Below are positions 51,543 through 60,555 of a stretch of DNA of 64,000 nt, one piece after another; position 1 is the first letter of the stretch; every line of letters starts with the position of its first letter. Both the position numbers and the translations under genes were made by a program. A model generated the notes under the pieces. The model did no database searches. It saw only the letters and a list, made by a program, of their open reading frames with translations, and had not been told where the DNA came from. Source of the stretch: Spirosoma linguale DSM 74 (GTDB lineage: Bacteria > Bacteroidota > Bacteroidia > Cytophagales > Spirosomataceae); assembly GCA_000024525.1 (NCBI GenBank), contig CP001769.1:7411001-7475000 (forward strand). The letters are read 5' to 3'.

Positions 51543-52010
51543 TCAGCCTACATACGTCTGTTTAACAATACGGGTGCGTAGCTTCGGACGACTCATATAT
51601 TCATCACTGAACTCCATTGGCTCCGAGAACAAATCTTTATTAAGCTTTACATTGGCGTGAGTAGTCCAGGCTACTTTAGTATTGATCTGATACGCGTTAT
51701 TTCTGCCGGCTTTTATTATCCTGATCGCCTTACGTCCTACAAGGACCTTAATGGCATTCTGAATATGACGTTCGCTACAGCCAAAGTGCCCAGCTAAATG
51801 TTTCTGCGAGAACTCAGCAATGTTATTGCCACTCTTCATTACCCGAATCAATACAAGTAGCACCCGTGCCGCCATAGGATTCTCGTTAATAATATCTTCT
51901 ATGAAGCCCATACTGTCTGTGTAGATCTGTATAAAGTTCTTGTTGTAAGCGGAATAGACTACTCCTGTATCCTCATCCACCTCTTCCTGTGTATCGTGAC
52001 TTAGTGCCAT
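51543..52010 (-). CDS. RepL-like winged-helix replication protein
   Basis: 155 residues. The order resembles plasmid RepL proteins: NPMAARVLLVLIRVMKSGNN near 44-63, a winged helix AEFSQKHLAGHFGCSERHIQ, NAIKVLVGRKAIRIIKAGR, and NAYQINTKVAWTTHANVKLN near 100-135. In plasmids RepL starts replication; in an integrated element it may allow replication after excision, or may have become a regulator. It is the first gene inside the left end and points toward it. The call is motif-based. Confidence 0.6.
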   Translation of the reverse strand: MALSHDTQEEVDEDTGVVYSAYNKNFIQIYTDSMGFIEDIINENPMAARVLLVLIRVMKSGNNIAEFSQKHLAGHFGCSERHIQNAIKVLVGRKAIRIIKAGRNNAYQINTKVAWTTHANVKLNKDLFSEPMEFSDEYMSRPKLRTRIVKQTYVG

Positions 52011-52608
52011 AGCTTGAGCGCAATATAGACCAAGTTATTAACAACTAGAGCTTCCTAAATAGGTGAACTAAAAATTCATGTTGTGACGAATTAATAGTTC
52101 AGGTATTATTCGAGCGATAGGTTATCTTATATGTCTGTATAGTAAACGATTATATGTAGTTATCTTTATTGAAATTATACCCACTGTTCTATATCTACTA
52201 GTTTGTGCAAAATCAACACTTTGTACGCCTTTCAGAGGTGTCACCCTTGTAGCTCTGATAACGTGCAGCAGAGACTTAGCCCAGCAAATGGGGATAATAA
52301 TATAGACGGAGCTACATAGAAGCCCCAGAGCTACGCTAGAGGTACACATCAATCGTAGATATCAGTGGGCGGGAGGGTGATCGAATGCGTAGGAACCTGA
52401 TCAACCATCTACGCCGTCTATTTAAACGTGTATCCCTATACTATCCATTTTTTCTAATTCCGGTAGCTAGTATGATTATTGCAAGCACCCATCTAGGTAA
52501 GCAATATTACGACAATCACATTTAACCAAATACACTATGGTATACAATAAGGCATTCTATATAGCCATTAGTACAAATCACCTATCTATTGGAGCAAGTG
52601 CTATTTTT
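52011..52608. other. AT-rich gap in the element, no gene seen
   Basis: 598 nt between the RepL-like and HEPN-type genes. A 76-residue minus frame (52122-52352) has no recognisable features and is not accepted. No iterons or tRNA-like structures were spotted by eye. It could hold an origin, which I cannot show. Confidence 0.45.
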
Positions 52609-53277
52609 TTATAAGCTATTTCTGGTCATAAATTCCGTTACTGCCTGCATCATAAATTCAACTTGTTGCTGGCTGTATTCCCCGTACTTGCCATGTGCGG
52701 CTTTGTTTCTAAGGTCGAGCCAAGCAGTTACATTTTTCTGATCTAACTTATTGTAGACACTGGCACCCGCAAGCTCAGCATTTAATAAGTCAGCCTTTTT
52801 GGGAACAACCTTACTCGATTTAATATCCTCTGTTGCAATTCCGTTTTTACTGCATAGCTGCCTTAAATGCTCTTCTAATACGCTACCTATCATAACTGCT
52901 GCAGGATCTTTATACCCTTCTTCTAAGAGATGCTCACCCATTTCTAAGAAGTCTGAAAATAGCTCCGCAGATACCACGCCCTTCAAAGTTATTAGCCAGC
53001 CGTTGTCAATCTCTGCCTTGATTGATTTTAAAATACCACGTCCTTGTATGGTATCGTTTGGTTTTGATATTTTGACACCTTCGTTAAAATCCTTATAATA
53101 TGGATGACTATCTCCATAAAGATTTATGATGAAGGAAAGAGACGATGTTCTAAACTCAGTAAATAGCTCAAAACTTACCCAAAAAGTACCAGTACTAGCT
53201 TTAAATTTAGACTCGTATGTTTTGTCTGCTAGATCAATTAGGTAATCTACACGGTCACTATTGTATTTTATTGCCAT
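52609..53277 (-). CDS. HEPN-type protein with RX4H motif
   Basis: 222 residues. The C-terminal helical part (about 112-222) has DPAAVMIGSVLEEHLRQLC, KADLLNAEL and WLDLRNKAAHGKYGEYS, where R190-NKAA-H195 is the RX4H signature of HEPN ribonuclease domains. The N-terminal half (1-110) is beta-rich and not recognised. HEPN proteins often serve in toxin-antitoxin, abortive infection and other defence systems, but many have other roles. No antitoxin-like partner is adjacent. A remnant of a second copy occurs at 53678-53815. Confidence 0.65.
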   Translation of the reverse strand: MAIKYNSDRVDYLIDLADKTYESKFKASTGTFWVSFELFTEFRTSSLSFIINLYGDSHPYYKDFNEGVKISKPNDTIQGRGILKSIKAEIDNGWLITLKGVVSAELFSDFLEMGEHLLEEGYKDPAAVMIGSVLEEHLRQLCSKNGIATEDIKSSKVVPKKADLLNAELAGASVYNKLDQKNVTAWLDLRNKAAHGKYGEYSQQQVEFMMQAVTEFMTRNSL

Positions 53278-53677
53278 TTCTTCTATAAATTATAACTTAG
53301 GTAATGATACAGGTTTTAGGAAATCATTATTCAATTTTTTAAAATCAAGCTTTCTCATACTACCCCAGTTAACCCCCGGCTAACTTCCGAGGACGACCTA
53401 TCCCCGCCCCAACTTTGTAGTCAACCGCTTTAGAAATAGCAAGCCAATAAAGAGATACGAGCCGGACAGAAGTTGCCTACCCCAATCCCGCACAGTTTTG
53501 CCGCGTGTTTGAGCGGGTACCAGCCTTAGCGCCACAAAAACACAGTCAGAATAATTATTCCACTTCCCAGACTATTATAAAAGTATCACTCTTTTCTGTG
53601 CGCCCTGCGAGAGAACACGCTGCAAACGCCCGGCAGAATACACCCTATTTCTGCAACCATCCTCAATATATGCACAC
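53278..53677. other. Gap in the element, no gene seen
   Basis: 400 nt of mixed composition between the HEPN gene and the HEPN remnant; its middle is more GC-rich. Nothing coding or structural recognised. It may include decayed sequence. Confidence 0.45.
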
Positions 53678-53815
53678 CTACTGACAACAGCCATATGCTG
53701 GATGGCGGGTAATGAAGTCCTGAACGTTTGTAAGCAATAGCTGCACCTGCTCAGTACTGTATGCCGTATAGTCGCCGTGTGCCGTTTTATTCCGCAGATA
53801 AAGCCAGACAGTAAC
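53678..53815 (-). pseudogene. Remnant of a second HEPN-type gene
   Basis: The frame reads VTVWLYLRNKTAHGDYTAYS followed by TEQVQLLLTNVQDFITRHP, matching the last 40 residues of the intact HEPN protein (VTAWLDLRNKAAHGKYGEYS). The RX4H motif survives. The rest of the gene is missing: upstream of it lies the stop of the coiled-coil membrane protein gene at 53818. It is a 5'-truncated duplicate. Confidence 0.65.
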
Positions 53816-53817
53816 TA

Positions 53818-54369
53818 TTACATTAAATGTTTTATTAGCCATCGTATCAGCTCGGAGTAATGCTCCAAAATCAAGCCTACCAATAGTCCAAGAAGTCCAC
53901 TTGCCCAACGGTATATAATCTCGGCATTTTGAAGTGTTAGGTTAAGGCTAGTCAATGCTTTTATTTTCTCGTCCTTTTCCCTATTGGATTTGTCGTACTC
54001 GAATTTTTCAACTTCTAGCTGAGTTTTTAATAACTCAAGTTGCTCTTTGTAATACTGCTTTTGTTGATTATTAATTTTTTCAGCTTGAGCATCTTGGTGA
54101 TATCTAATCCAGCCACCCTTTTTATTTATTTCTTTACCTTTTGGTAAGAGTGTCATTATAGACCCATGAGAGCCAAACCCTCTTCCAATGTTTGATGCGA
54201 CCTCTTTTTCTCTTAGGTCATCAATAATTGAATATACCCTATCTGATGTAATAACATCCACCAAGCCATTAAATGGTGTGTCATTTGAAATTGGCGGGGC
54301 TAGCTCATTCAGAATAAAGTCAATGATTTCATCATCGGTGGAATCTTCTGTAGGTTGGCTAATCATCAT
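53818..54369 (-). CDS. Coiled-coil protein with C-terminal membrane helix
   Basis: 183 residues from ATG 54369 (a TTG at 54399 is a weaker start). Residues 1-80 look like a small winged-helix-type domain (DDEIIDFILNELAPP, VYSIIDDLREKEVASNIGRG). Residues about 95-150 form a Glu/Lys/Gln-rich coiled coil (NNQQKQYYKEQLELLKTQLE). One hydrophobic helix at about 158-172 (WASGLLGLLVGLILEHY) ends the protein near the membrane. No family recognised. It may tether DNA or protein to the membrane. It directly abuts the HEPN remnant. Confidence 0.6.
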   Translation of the reverse strand: MMISQPTEDSTDDEIIDFILNELAPPISNDTPFNGLVDVITSDRVYSIIDDLREKEVASNIGRGFGSHGSIMTLLPKGKEINKKGGWIRYHQDAQAEKINNQQKQYYKEQLELLKTQLEVEKFEYDKSNREKDEKIKALTSLNLTLQNAEIIYRWASGLLGLLVGLILEHYSELIRWLIKHLM

Positions 54370-54814
54370 TAGTAGTAGGTTTATGGAGAGGATATTCAAG
54401 CCCGCGCTGTCGGTGTTAATCCCGCATTAGCCCTCAAACACTAAGCCTCAAAGTACACATTAATACTTATAGTGTCATATAGCTTTTCTATTCGCCTGCG
54501 CAAATTCTGATAGGTAACGCAACTACCTACATCTATCCGCTGAATTTTATAAAATTTTCGAGCGCCCCTACCACCCTCGTCTACCCACCCCCTCAACTTC
54601 GGGCATTGACATATACCCTGCCATCTTCTCTCTGAATAGCCTGCTGTTTTCCCATTATTCGGATGGCTAATTGCGCATCCCTCCTCCTATAGACTACCCC
54701 TGCCAAACTCGGGTGTCTTGCTTTTCCTTCGGTCCGAAGATAACAACAGACACTCACCAGCCCGCAAGGTAGCATACCGCTATCCCGGTCTAACCATTTA
54801 ACTTCTTTCTAATC
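54370..54814. other. Divergent gap in the element
   Basis: 445 nt between divergent genes. A 60-residue minus frame at 54593-54775 is possible but lacks features and support. Promoters for both sides must lie here; no exact TAnnTTTG box was found. Confidence 0.45.
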
Positions 54815-55009
54815 ATGTTTACTATTACATCTACGTCTAATCGGGTTTCGTTGCTGGGTCAATATGCAAACCCTGATACCACTGCACACGCAGCAGTTGT
54901 TAAGCAGACAAAGCGCTTAATGCGACGCAATGCCGTTCGTCGGTATAATCGACGCATCGAAAGCATCAACCGGTATCTATCTCAGGTTATGCCTGAAATG
55001 CGTCCCTGA
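54815..55009 (+). CDS. Small basic protein of the element
   Basis: 64 residues: MFTITSTSNRVSLLGQYANP followed by an Arg-rich helix (KRLMRRNAVRRYNRRIESIN). The basic helix might bind nucleic acid. A rho-independent terminator follows 53 nt later, which supports a real gene. No family recognised. Confidence 0.55.
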   Translation: MFTITSTSNRVSLLGQYANPDTTAHAAVVKQTKRLMRRNAVRRYNRRIESINRYLSQVMPEMRP

Positions 55010-55062
55010 CTGCGTCGACATTCCTGCCGTTCGGGTTATCGAACAGGTTATCCACTCTTAAC

Positions 55063-55087
55063 GCCCGGCTAGCTAGCTGGGCTTTTT
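55063..55087 (+). terminator. Rho-independent terminator
   Basis: GCCCGGCTAGCTAGCTGGGC stem followed by TTTTT, after the 54815-55009 gene. Confidence 0.75.
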
Positions 55088-55115
55088 CATTTACCATATC
55101 AAACCTTTTAACACC

Positions 55116-55388
55116 ATGAATGAAATTACAGCCGTTAACGGCATTATCAACGCCGAGGTGCTTTATTACAGCAGAAGCCGCAAAGGCGTGTTTCTGCGCG
55201 TGTGGAACGATGAGAAGCCCCACATCAAGGGGCAGGGATGGCAAAGCTGGAACCCGTATAGCTTGCCCTCTATTGGCGAGATACTGCCTATTCACTGCGC
55301 CCGAGTCACCTTTCGGGATACGTTCAGCCAGGGCAAGTCTGGGCAAGAGCCTGTCCGTTGGGAGCAGGTGGACTTTCGGCGTAATTAA
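55116..55388 (+). CDS. Small uncharacterised protein of the element
   Basis: 90 residues: NEITAVNGIINAEVLYYSRS, then WNDEKPHIKGQGWQSWNPYS and a charged end. Probably a compact beta-fold. No family recognised. Bracketed by terminators on both sides, so a single-gene unit. Confidence 0.6.
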   Translation: MNEITAVNGIINAEVLYYSRSRKGVFLRVWNDEKPHIKGQGWQSWNPYSLPSIGEILPIHCARVTFRDTFSQGKSGQEPVRWEQVDFRRN

Positions 55389-55422
55389 TCCTGTAAGCAG
55401 GCTATGCCTGCACTGTATCAAT

Positions 55423-55476
55423 AATCCGTATGCCTTCTGTAACGCAATCTGTCGGCAGAGGTCATACGGATTTTTA
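55423..55476 (+). terminator. Rho-independent terminator
   Basis: AATCCGTATG (55423-55432) pairs perfectly with CATACGGATT (55463-55472), followed by a T-run, after the 90-residue gene. Confidence 0.75.
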
Positions 55477-55509
55477 CTATTTTCTTAATCAACTTTAAAC
55501 CATTGTATC

Positions 55510-56673
55510 ATGAACACAATCAACAGCATCCCAAAAGTTTATTTGTCGGAGGACTTACAGAAACGCTGCTTCGTTTACTTCAGCTATCAGGGCAAACGCC
55601 ACAGAATTTACAACGGTAAAGAACTTGGGCTGTCCTGTAATCCCGCCGGGGAGACGACAATAGAAGGAAGGCAGCGCGAGTTAAACCGATTGCTCGAAGC
55701 AACCCGAGCGGCTATGCAGGCGGGACGCTGGCAGTTCGTAGATCAGACAAGCACACCGGTAGTTTTATCGGTTCCCGTTGAGATGATGGCTGGTAGCGTC
55801 ATTAAGCGGCAGCAGGAACAGTTTGACAAACAGGACTGGTCAGTTCCCTATCTGCGCGACATGAACCGAGTAACGAATGAACTGCTTGCTTTTCTGGCTA
55901 CTGAGGGTTTAGCGCACTCACTGTTAGAAGAGATCACGAAAAAGGTGCTTAACCGGTTCCTGGACAACTACCGGTCCAGCGGCAGGTACTACATGAATAA
56001 AAGGCGTAACCTGTCGGCGTTGTTCTACCGACTGGCGCAGGATGAGGAGTTGACCTTAACCGGCAATCCGGTCAGAAATACCCATCCCATGAAAACGAAA
56101 GAGACGCTAAACGAAGCCTATACGCCGGAGCAATTAACTGGCGTACTTGCATATCTGGAAGTCAACCATCCTAACCTGTATCTGTGTGCGTTGATGACCT
56201 ACGGCACCTTACTTCGACCCCACCGGGAGATCAGGTTGCTACGGAGAAAAGACTTCGATGCAGGATTGAATGTCATTACCCTGACAGGCAGCGCGACCAA
56301 GTCGGGGCGCATCCGCAAGGTGCCTGTGCCGGAGTACATCAGGCAAGTACTGATTCGCCGTAGAGTCGATGCGTTGGAGCCGGACGCCTTTATCTTTACC
56401 AGTATAGCCAAGCCGGTCAACGCAGATTACTTTACAACGGCGTGGAGTCGACAGAAGCAAACTATGCTAAAACTGGGTCTTGTTCAGCCTGACCAGACGC
56501 TGTATAGTTTTCGGCATAGTGCAGCCGTTTACTGTTATACCGACAGGCAGAATTTAAGGCTGTTGCAGCAGATAATGGGACACTCCACCCCAGATGTTAC
56601 GACGAAGTACCTGCGTAGTCTGGGCGTTATGGAGGTGAACCCAGACGATATGCCCCGGCTGCCGGGTAGCTGA
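55510..56673 (+). CDS. Second tyrosine recombinase of the element
   Basis: 387 residues. Core-binding domain about 110-195; catalytic domain about 205-380. Catalytic residues visible: Arg in YGTLLRPHREIRLLRRKDFD, Lys in GSATKSGRIRKVPVP, Arg in LYSFRHSAAVY, His in IMGHSTPDVTTKYLRSLG with the Tyr nucleophile. The first His of the usual HxxR box is Tyr here (YSFRHS), an allowed variation in some members. It is mid-element and might act in dimer resolution, inversion or excision instead of integration; no inverted recombination sites were found. Confidence 0.88.
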   Translation: MNTINSIPKVYLSEDLQKRCFVYFSYQGKRHRIYNGKELGLSCNPAGETTIEGRQRELNRLLEATRAAMQAGRWQFVDQTSTPVVLSVPVEMMAGSVIKRQQEQFDKQDWSVPYLRDMNRVTNELLAFLATEGLAHSLLEEITKKVLNRFLDNYRSSGRYYMNKRRNLSALFYRLAQDEELTLTGNPVRNTHPMKTKETLNEAYTPEQLTGVLAYLEVNHPNLYLCALMTYGTLLRPHREIRLLRRKDFDAGLNVITLTGSATKSGRIRKVPVPEYIRQVLIRRRVDALEPDAFIFTSIAKPVNADYFTTAWSRQKQTMLKLGLVQPDQTLYSFRHSAAVYCYTDRQNLRLLQQIMGHSTPDVTTKYLRSLGVMEVNPDDMPRLPGS

Positions 56674-56780
56674 GGTAAGCATAAGCATTCGACTACGCTT
56701 ACTGCTGATATTTTTATCACTGTTGCGTTGACGTATAGGGATTAGAGTATTATAGGTACTGGCAGATAAAAATGGGCAAA

Positions 56781-56813
56781 TTGCTCTGGAATGAGCATTT
56801 TTTCGTAACTTTG
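56781..56813 (+). promoter_or_regulatory. Promoter upstream of the HTH gene leader
   Basis: TAACTTTG at 56806-56813 matches the -7 consensus exactly; TTG at 56781 is 22 nt upstream, slightly longer than the ideal 19. Transcription would start about 130 nt before the ATG at 56951, giving a structured leader. Confidence 0.6.
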
Positions 56814-56817
56814 TACT

Positions 56818-56950
56818 GTCGAAGCGTTAAAGATTTTAGTCCTTCCTCGGTTTTTACCGATCTCCCTCATAGCATTAAGCAATACCCCCTGTTGGTATCC
56901 ATTGGCGCTTCGACAAAGACCAATAATGGACCTAATGGGGGTTTTGTTTA
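56818..56950 (+). promoter_or_regulatory. Structured leader with attenuator-like terminator
   Basis: GTCGAAGCG (56818-56826) pairs with CGCTTCGAC (56906-56914), enclosing a small hairpin TCGGTTTTTACCGA (56847-56860). A competing long imperfect hairpin runs from ACCCCC (near 56884) to GGGGGT (near 56942) and is followed at once by TTTGTTT and the ATG. The second stem ends in a T-run like a terminator, while its loop includes the CGCTTCGAC arm, so the two folds exclude each other. That is the layout of transcription attenuation as in plasmid rep leaders. No antisense promoter was identified. Confidence 0.55.
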
Positions 56951-57862
56951 ATGCAGCGTCAACCTGGACAAAATATTGCAATTTCTTTCAGCACTTCCCT
57001 ACTTCGGAGTAAGATAGGTATGGGCTATGGTCTGACATATTTTAAGTTGCGAAGGCTCGTAGAGAGACAGGGAAGCTATGGCTCATTTATCAATGATGAG
57101 CGCCTTTCTGCGTTCCTGCAACTAAGTCCCCCCACCGTAAAAAAGCATCTTCGTTACTGCTTAAAAAAGGGTTGGATACGTCCTATGCCAGAAAAGCGTG
57201 ACCAGTATCGGATTGTCTCGATGTACGGGCTGGGCGATGAACCAAAAGCCAACTATACAAGAGTCGTTTATCTTACCGATGAGCAACTATTTTCGATTAC
57301 CAGCAAAAACATTGCAACGCTCAAAGCTATCTTCCAGGAGTATGAGAACGAACGCGCTGTAAGCTATCAGAAGTATCTAAAGCGTAAACAGGAAAAGGGA
57401 GAATGGTCGCATCGTGACCACTGCGTTATCAGAAAGCCGCCCAGACGTAAGAAAAGTAATGGTCAAATAAAAGGAGAGCCATTTACTCATTTTGCGTCTG
57501 GACGTGCTTCTGCATTAACAGGAGTCAGCCGAGCCACCGCCCACCGGTGGCGAGATTTAACTATTCCTCATTATGGGAACCACGCCAGCTTACCGGTGAG
57601 CTACGTCAATTCCAAACGTAAGGTTCTCGACCATATAGCCGACGTTAGTGACCTGGTGATGGAGTGGAACAAGAATAAGAGTAGCGCCATTAAATACTTT
57701 GCTGAGGGGAACGCCGATAGCCCACTCGGTCAGGAAATTCTTTATGGGCACTTCCTGATCTGTCGTGACGGGATATATCTACAGGCTGCATCGAAGCGCG
57801 TAGGTCGGATAGCTGTTAAACGAGTGCGGGTGAAGCGGAAGTTTACGGCTGGGTTAGCATAG
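56951..57862 (+). CDS. Two-HTH DNA-binding protein, possible replication or control protein
   Basis: 303 residues. The N-terminal winged helix (about 35-95: FINDERLSAFLQLSPPTVKK, HLRYCLKKGWIRPMPEKR) is followed by a charged middle (EYENERAVSYQKYLKRKQEK) and a second HTH near 180-205 (GRASALTGVSRATAHRWRDL). The C-terminus is very basic (KRVGRIAVKRVRVKRKF). Two DNA-binding parts and an attenuator-like leader suggest a replication initiator or master regulator of the element, but I do not recognise the family. The ATG directly follows the leader's T-run. Confidence 0.65.
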   Translation: MQRQPGQNIAISFSTSLLRSKIGMGYGLTYFKLRRLVERQGSYGSFINDERLSAFLQLSPPTVKKHLRYCLKKGWIRPMPEKRDQYRIVSMYGLGDEPKANYTRVVYLTDEQLFSITSKNIATLKAIFQEYENERAVSYQKYLKRKQEKGEWSHRDHCVIRKPPRRKKSNGQIKGEPFTHFASGRASALTGVSRATAHRWRDLTIPHYGNHASLPVSYVNSKRKVLDHIADVSDLVMEWNKNKSSAIKYFAEGNADSPLGQEILYGHFLICRDGIYLQAASKRVGRIAVKRVRVKRKFTAGLA

Positions 57863-58048
57863 ATGGGGTGGGAGTTGGTTTTCCTCTTTACTCCTTTAAC
57901 TATTGTCTCAGTCCTTCGTAACTGCCACATAACCAACATTGTACTTTTTATTCGCGAGTTTGGCGTATTGGTCGTGAGTTGCTCGGATATGCATAGGGCG
58001 GAAGTCGAAGTTTACTAAGCCGGTGGTAGTGGGATAGGATGGGGTTTC

Positions 58049-58082
58049 CTACATACCATATACACCAGTATCAGTAACGGAG
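58049..58082 (-). pseudogene. 3' fragment of a gene split by the IS21-family insertion
   Basis: Read after the target duplication, this piece gives TDTGVYGM and a TAG stop (58049-58051) in frame with the 5' part at 60642-61041. Joining them restores a 141-residue protein. Confidence 0.75.
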
Positions 58083-58221
58083 TGTGTATTTCGGAGTAAA
58101 CTGACCCACCTGTTTCGGATGTAGTTGACCCACCCATTTCGGGCCAAACTGACCCACCCCGCCCGCTGAGCAGGAGCCGCCTAATCACCGTAGTTTCGGA
58201 ACAAATTGACCCTCCGAACCT

Positions 58222-59763
58222 ATGGCCAACCAGCGTCTTCCTATGCACCTACTCCGTCAGATTCTGCTTCTCCAGCAGCAACATAAGTCTATCCGGGATA
58301 TTGCCCGTTCGCTAGGCCTGGCTCGCAATACCGTCCGGGGCTACCTGCGCATGCTTCCCGATCCGGCAACGCTTTCCCTCCCGCAACTCTCCGACCAACA
58401 GTTGGATGAGCTGGTACAAAGTCGTCCGCCTGCGCCCTCACCCGACGCCCCCCTAACTATTCTTCAACAACGATTCGCTCAGATTGACCGCGAACTGACC
58501 CGACCCGGCGTTACCCGGTATAGTCTTTGGCTGGATTACAAAGCCGAACATCCCAACGGCTATCAGTATACGCAGTTCTGCCACTATTATCAGCTTTGGA
58601 GCCAGCGGCAGCAGACCAGCATGCACATTGAGCACAAAGCGGGCGACAAACTCTTCGTCGACTTTGCGGGCAAGCGGCTCTCGCTGGTCGACCAGACAAC
58701 AGGGGAGGTTAGGCCGGTCGAGTTCTTCGTGGCCGTGCTGGGTTGCAGTCAGCTCACTTACGCCCAGGTAGTGGCTACTCAGCGCAAGGAGGACTTCATC
58801 ACCGCCCTGCAAAACGCCCTGCATTACTTCGGGGGCGTACCAGCGGCCATCGTGCCCGATAACCTCAAAGCGGCTGTGATTCGCTCGGATCGCTATGAAC
58901 CCCAGATCAATGAGACGCTGGCTGACTTTGCGCTCCATTATCAAACGACGATCCTGCCGGCCCGGAGCGGTAAGCCCCGCGACAAAGCTCTGGTCGAAGG
59001 AGCCGTCAACATCCTCTATCGACGCATCTACGCTCCCCTGCGCAATGAGGTCTTTCATCGACTTGACGATCTCAATGCGGCTATCCGCCCCTTACTCGAC
59101 GCCCACAACCAAATGCGCTTTCAGAACCGGGGCCATAGTCGGCAGTCGCAGTTCGAGGAGCGGGAGCGAATGCACTTGATGGGGTTGCCCAACACGGCTT
59201 ATCTCATCAAACACTATGCGGGGAGCCGGGTTCAGAAAAACGGCCATGTACTGCTGTCAGAAGACAAGCATTATTACAGCGTACCCTATCGCTACATCGG
59301 CCAGTGGGTACGGCTGATCTACACGGCGTCAAGCGTTGAAGTCTACTGCCAGCACCAGCGTATTGCGACTCACCAGCGATTACAGGGACAGTACCATTAC
59401 TCGACACTCAAAGAGCATTTGCCCCCAGCCCATCAGTGGATCAGTGACTGGAGCCCGGAGACGTTCGTCCGTCGGGCCGACCGCATTGGCCCCCAAACCC
59501 GGCAGGCCGTCGAAGCCATCCTAACGAGCCGGGCGCATCCCGAACAGGCTTATAAGTCGTGCCAGGGTGTACTAAGTCTGGAAAAGAAAGTGGGTAGAGA
59601 ACGTCTGGAGCGGGCCTGCCAACGGGCGTTGTGCTACCAGAGCGTGAGCTACAAAGTCATCCGATCCATCATCGAACGCGGGCTGGATACGCTCTCCGAT
59701 GCCAGTCCTGTCAGCTCAGTACCCAGCCATGAAAACATCCGGGGCGCATCAGCCTACCAGTAA
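58222..59763 (+). CDS. istA: IS21-family transposase IstA
   Basis: 513 residues. N-terminal HTH (SIRDIARSLGLARNTVRGYL) and DDE core: first Asp in DKLFVDFAGKRLSL, second in AAIVPDNLKAAVI, Glu in DKALVEGAVNILYRRIY. C-terminal beta domain (HVLLSEDKHYYSVPYRYIGQ). Full length with intact catalytic residues, so likely functional. IstB follows 48 nt later. Confidence 0.95.
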   Translation: MANQRLPMHLLRQILLLQQQHKSIRDIARSLGLARNTVRGYLRMLPDPATLSLPQLSDQQLDELVQSRPPAPSPDAPLTILQQRFAQIDRELTRPGVTRYSLWLDYKAEHPNGYQYTQFCHYYQLWSQRQQTSMHIEHKAGDKLFVDFAGKRLSLVDQTTGEVRPVEFFVAVLGCSQLTYAQVVATQRKEDFITALQNALHYFGGVPAAIVPDNLKAAVIRSDRYEPQINETLADFALHYQTTILPARSGKPRDKALVEGAVNILYRRIYAPLRNEVFHRLDDLNAAIRPLLDAHNQMRFQNRGHSRQSQFEERERMHLMGLPNTAYLIKHYAGSRVQKNGHVLLSEDKHYYSVPYRYIGQWVRLIYTASSVEVYCQHQRIATHQRLQGQYHYSTLKEHLPPAHQWISDWSPETFVRRADRIGPQTRQAVEAILTSRAHPEQAYKSCQGVLSLEKKVGRERLERACQRALCYQSVSYKVIRSIIERGLDTLSDASPVSSVPSHENIRGASAYQ

Positions 59764-59811
59764 AGCCGAGCCAATCAACACACGTACCAACTACAAAAGG
59801 GAATAAAAAGT

Positions 59812-60555
59812 ATGAATAACCAAGCGACACTTGACCGACTACGGGACCTTAAACTGGTGGGCATGTATCAGGCCTTCGAGACCCTGCTTCGCCTACCCCT
59901 TCACCAGCAACCGCCTGCCGACGAACTGCTGGCCCAGCTTACTGAAGCTGAACATGAGTACCGTCAACACCGACGCACCCAGATGGCCATCCGGGCGGCC
60001 CGCTTTCGCTATCAGGCCTCGCTGGAAGAGTTGCACTACGGCCCTGGCCGCAACCTGGATAAGACGCTGGTGCTTCGTTTGGCCGACTGCCGCTTCATCG
60101 ATCGAGCCGAGAATATCTTCCTGACGGGATCAACTGGCTGCGGCAAAAGTTACGTGGCTTCGGCCCTGGGCTATCAGGCCTGTCAGCTGGGGTATCGGGT
60201 GGGTTATCACAATCTGATCCGGCTCATACAGCGACTGCAACTGGCTAAAGCCGACGGCTCCTACCAGCGGGAGATGAGTCGTCTGGAGCGGCAACACCTG
60301 CTCATTCTGGATGACTGGGGCTTACAACCCCTTGATCAGAATGGCCGATTGGCCCTGTTACAGATCATGGAGGACCGGCATGGCAAGGCCGCTACGATCA
60401 TCACCTCGCAACTGCCGGTGAGTAAATGGCACGAATACATCGACGATCCTACCTTGGCCGATGCCATCCTGGACCGGCTAACTCACAAGGCTCATCGGAT
60501 GGAGTTGAAGGGTGAATCGATGCGACGCAAGCAAAGTCTTGCGGCTGAGAAATAA
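59812..60555 (+). CDS. istB: IS21-family helper ATPase IstB
   Basis: 247 residues. Walker A GSTGCGKSYVASALGYQA near 106, Walker B HLLILDDWGLQPLDQ near 165, and sensor-like TIITSQLPVSKWHEYI. AAA+ protein that selects target DNA and stimulates IstA. Intact. Confidence 0.95.
   Translation: MNNQATLDRLRDLKLVGMYQAFETLLRLPLHQQPPADELLAQLTEAEHEYRQHRRTQMAIRAARFRYQASLEELHYGPGRNLDKTLVLRLADCRFIDRAENIFLTGSTGCGKSYVASALGYQACQLGYRVGYHNLIRLIQRLQLAKADGSYQREMSRLERQHLLILDDWGLQPLDQNGRLALLQIMEDRHGKAATIITSQLPVSKWHEYIDDPTLADAILDRLTHKAHRMELKGESMRRKQSLAAEK

Noticed and set aside
52122-52352. 76-residue minus frame in the element
   Set aside because: No recognisable features and no supporting start or terminator.
54593-54775. 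60-residue minus frame in the element
   Set aside because: Weak start and no features; possible but not supportable.
58453-59058. 201-residue minus frame inside istA
   Set aside because: Antisense shadow of an intact transposase.
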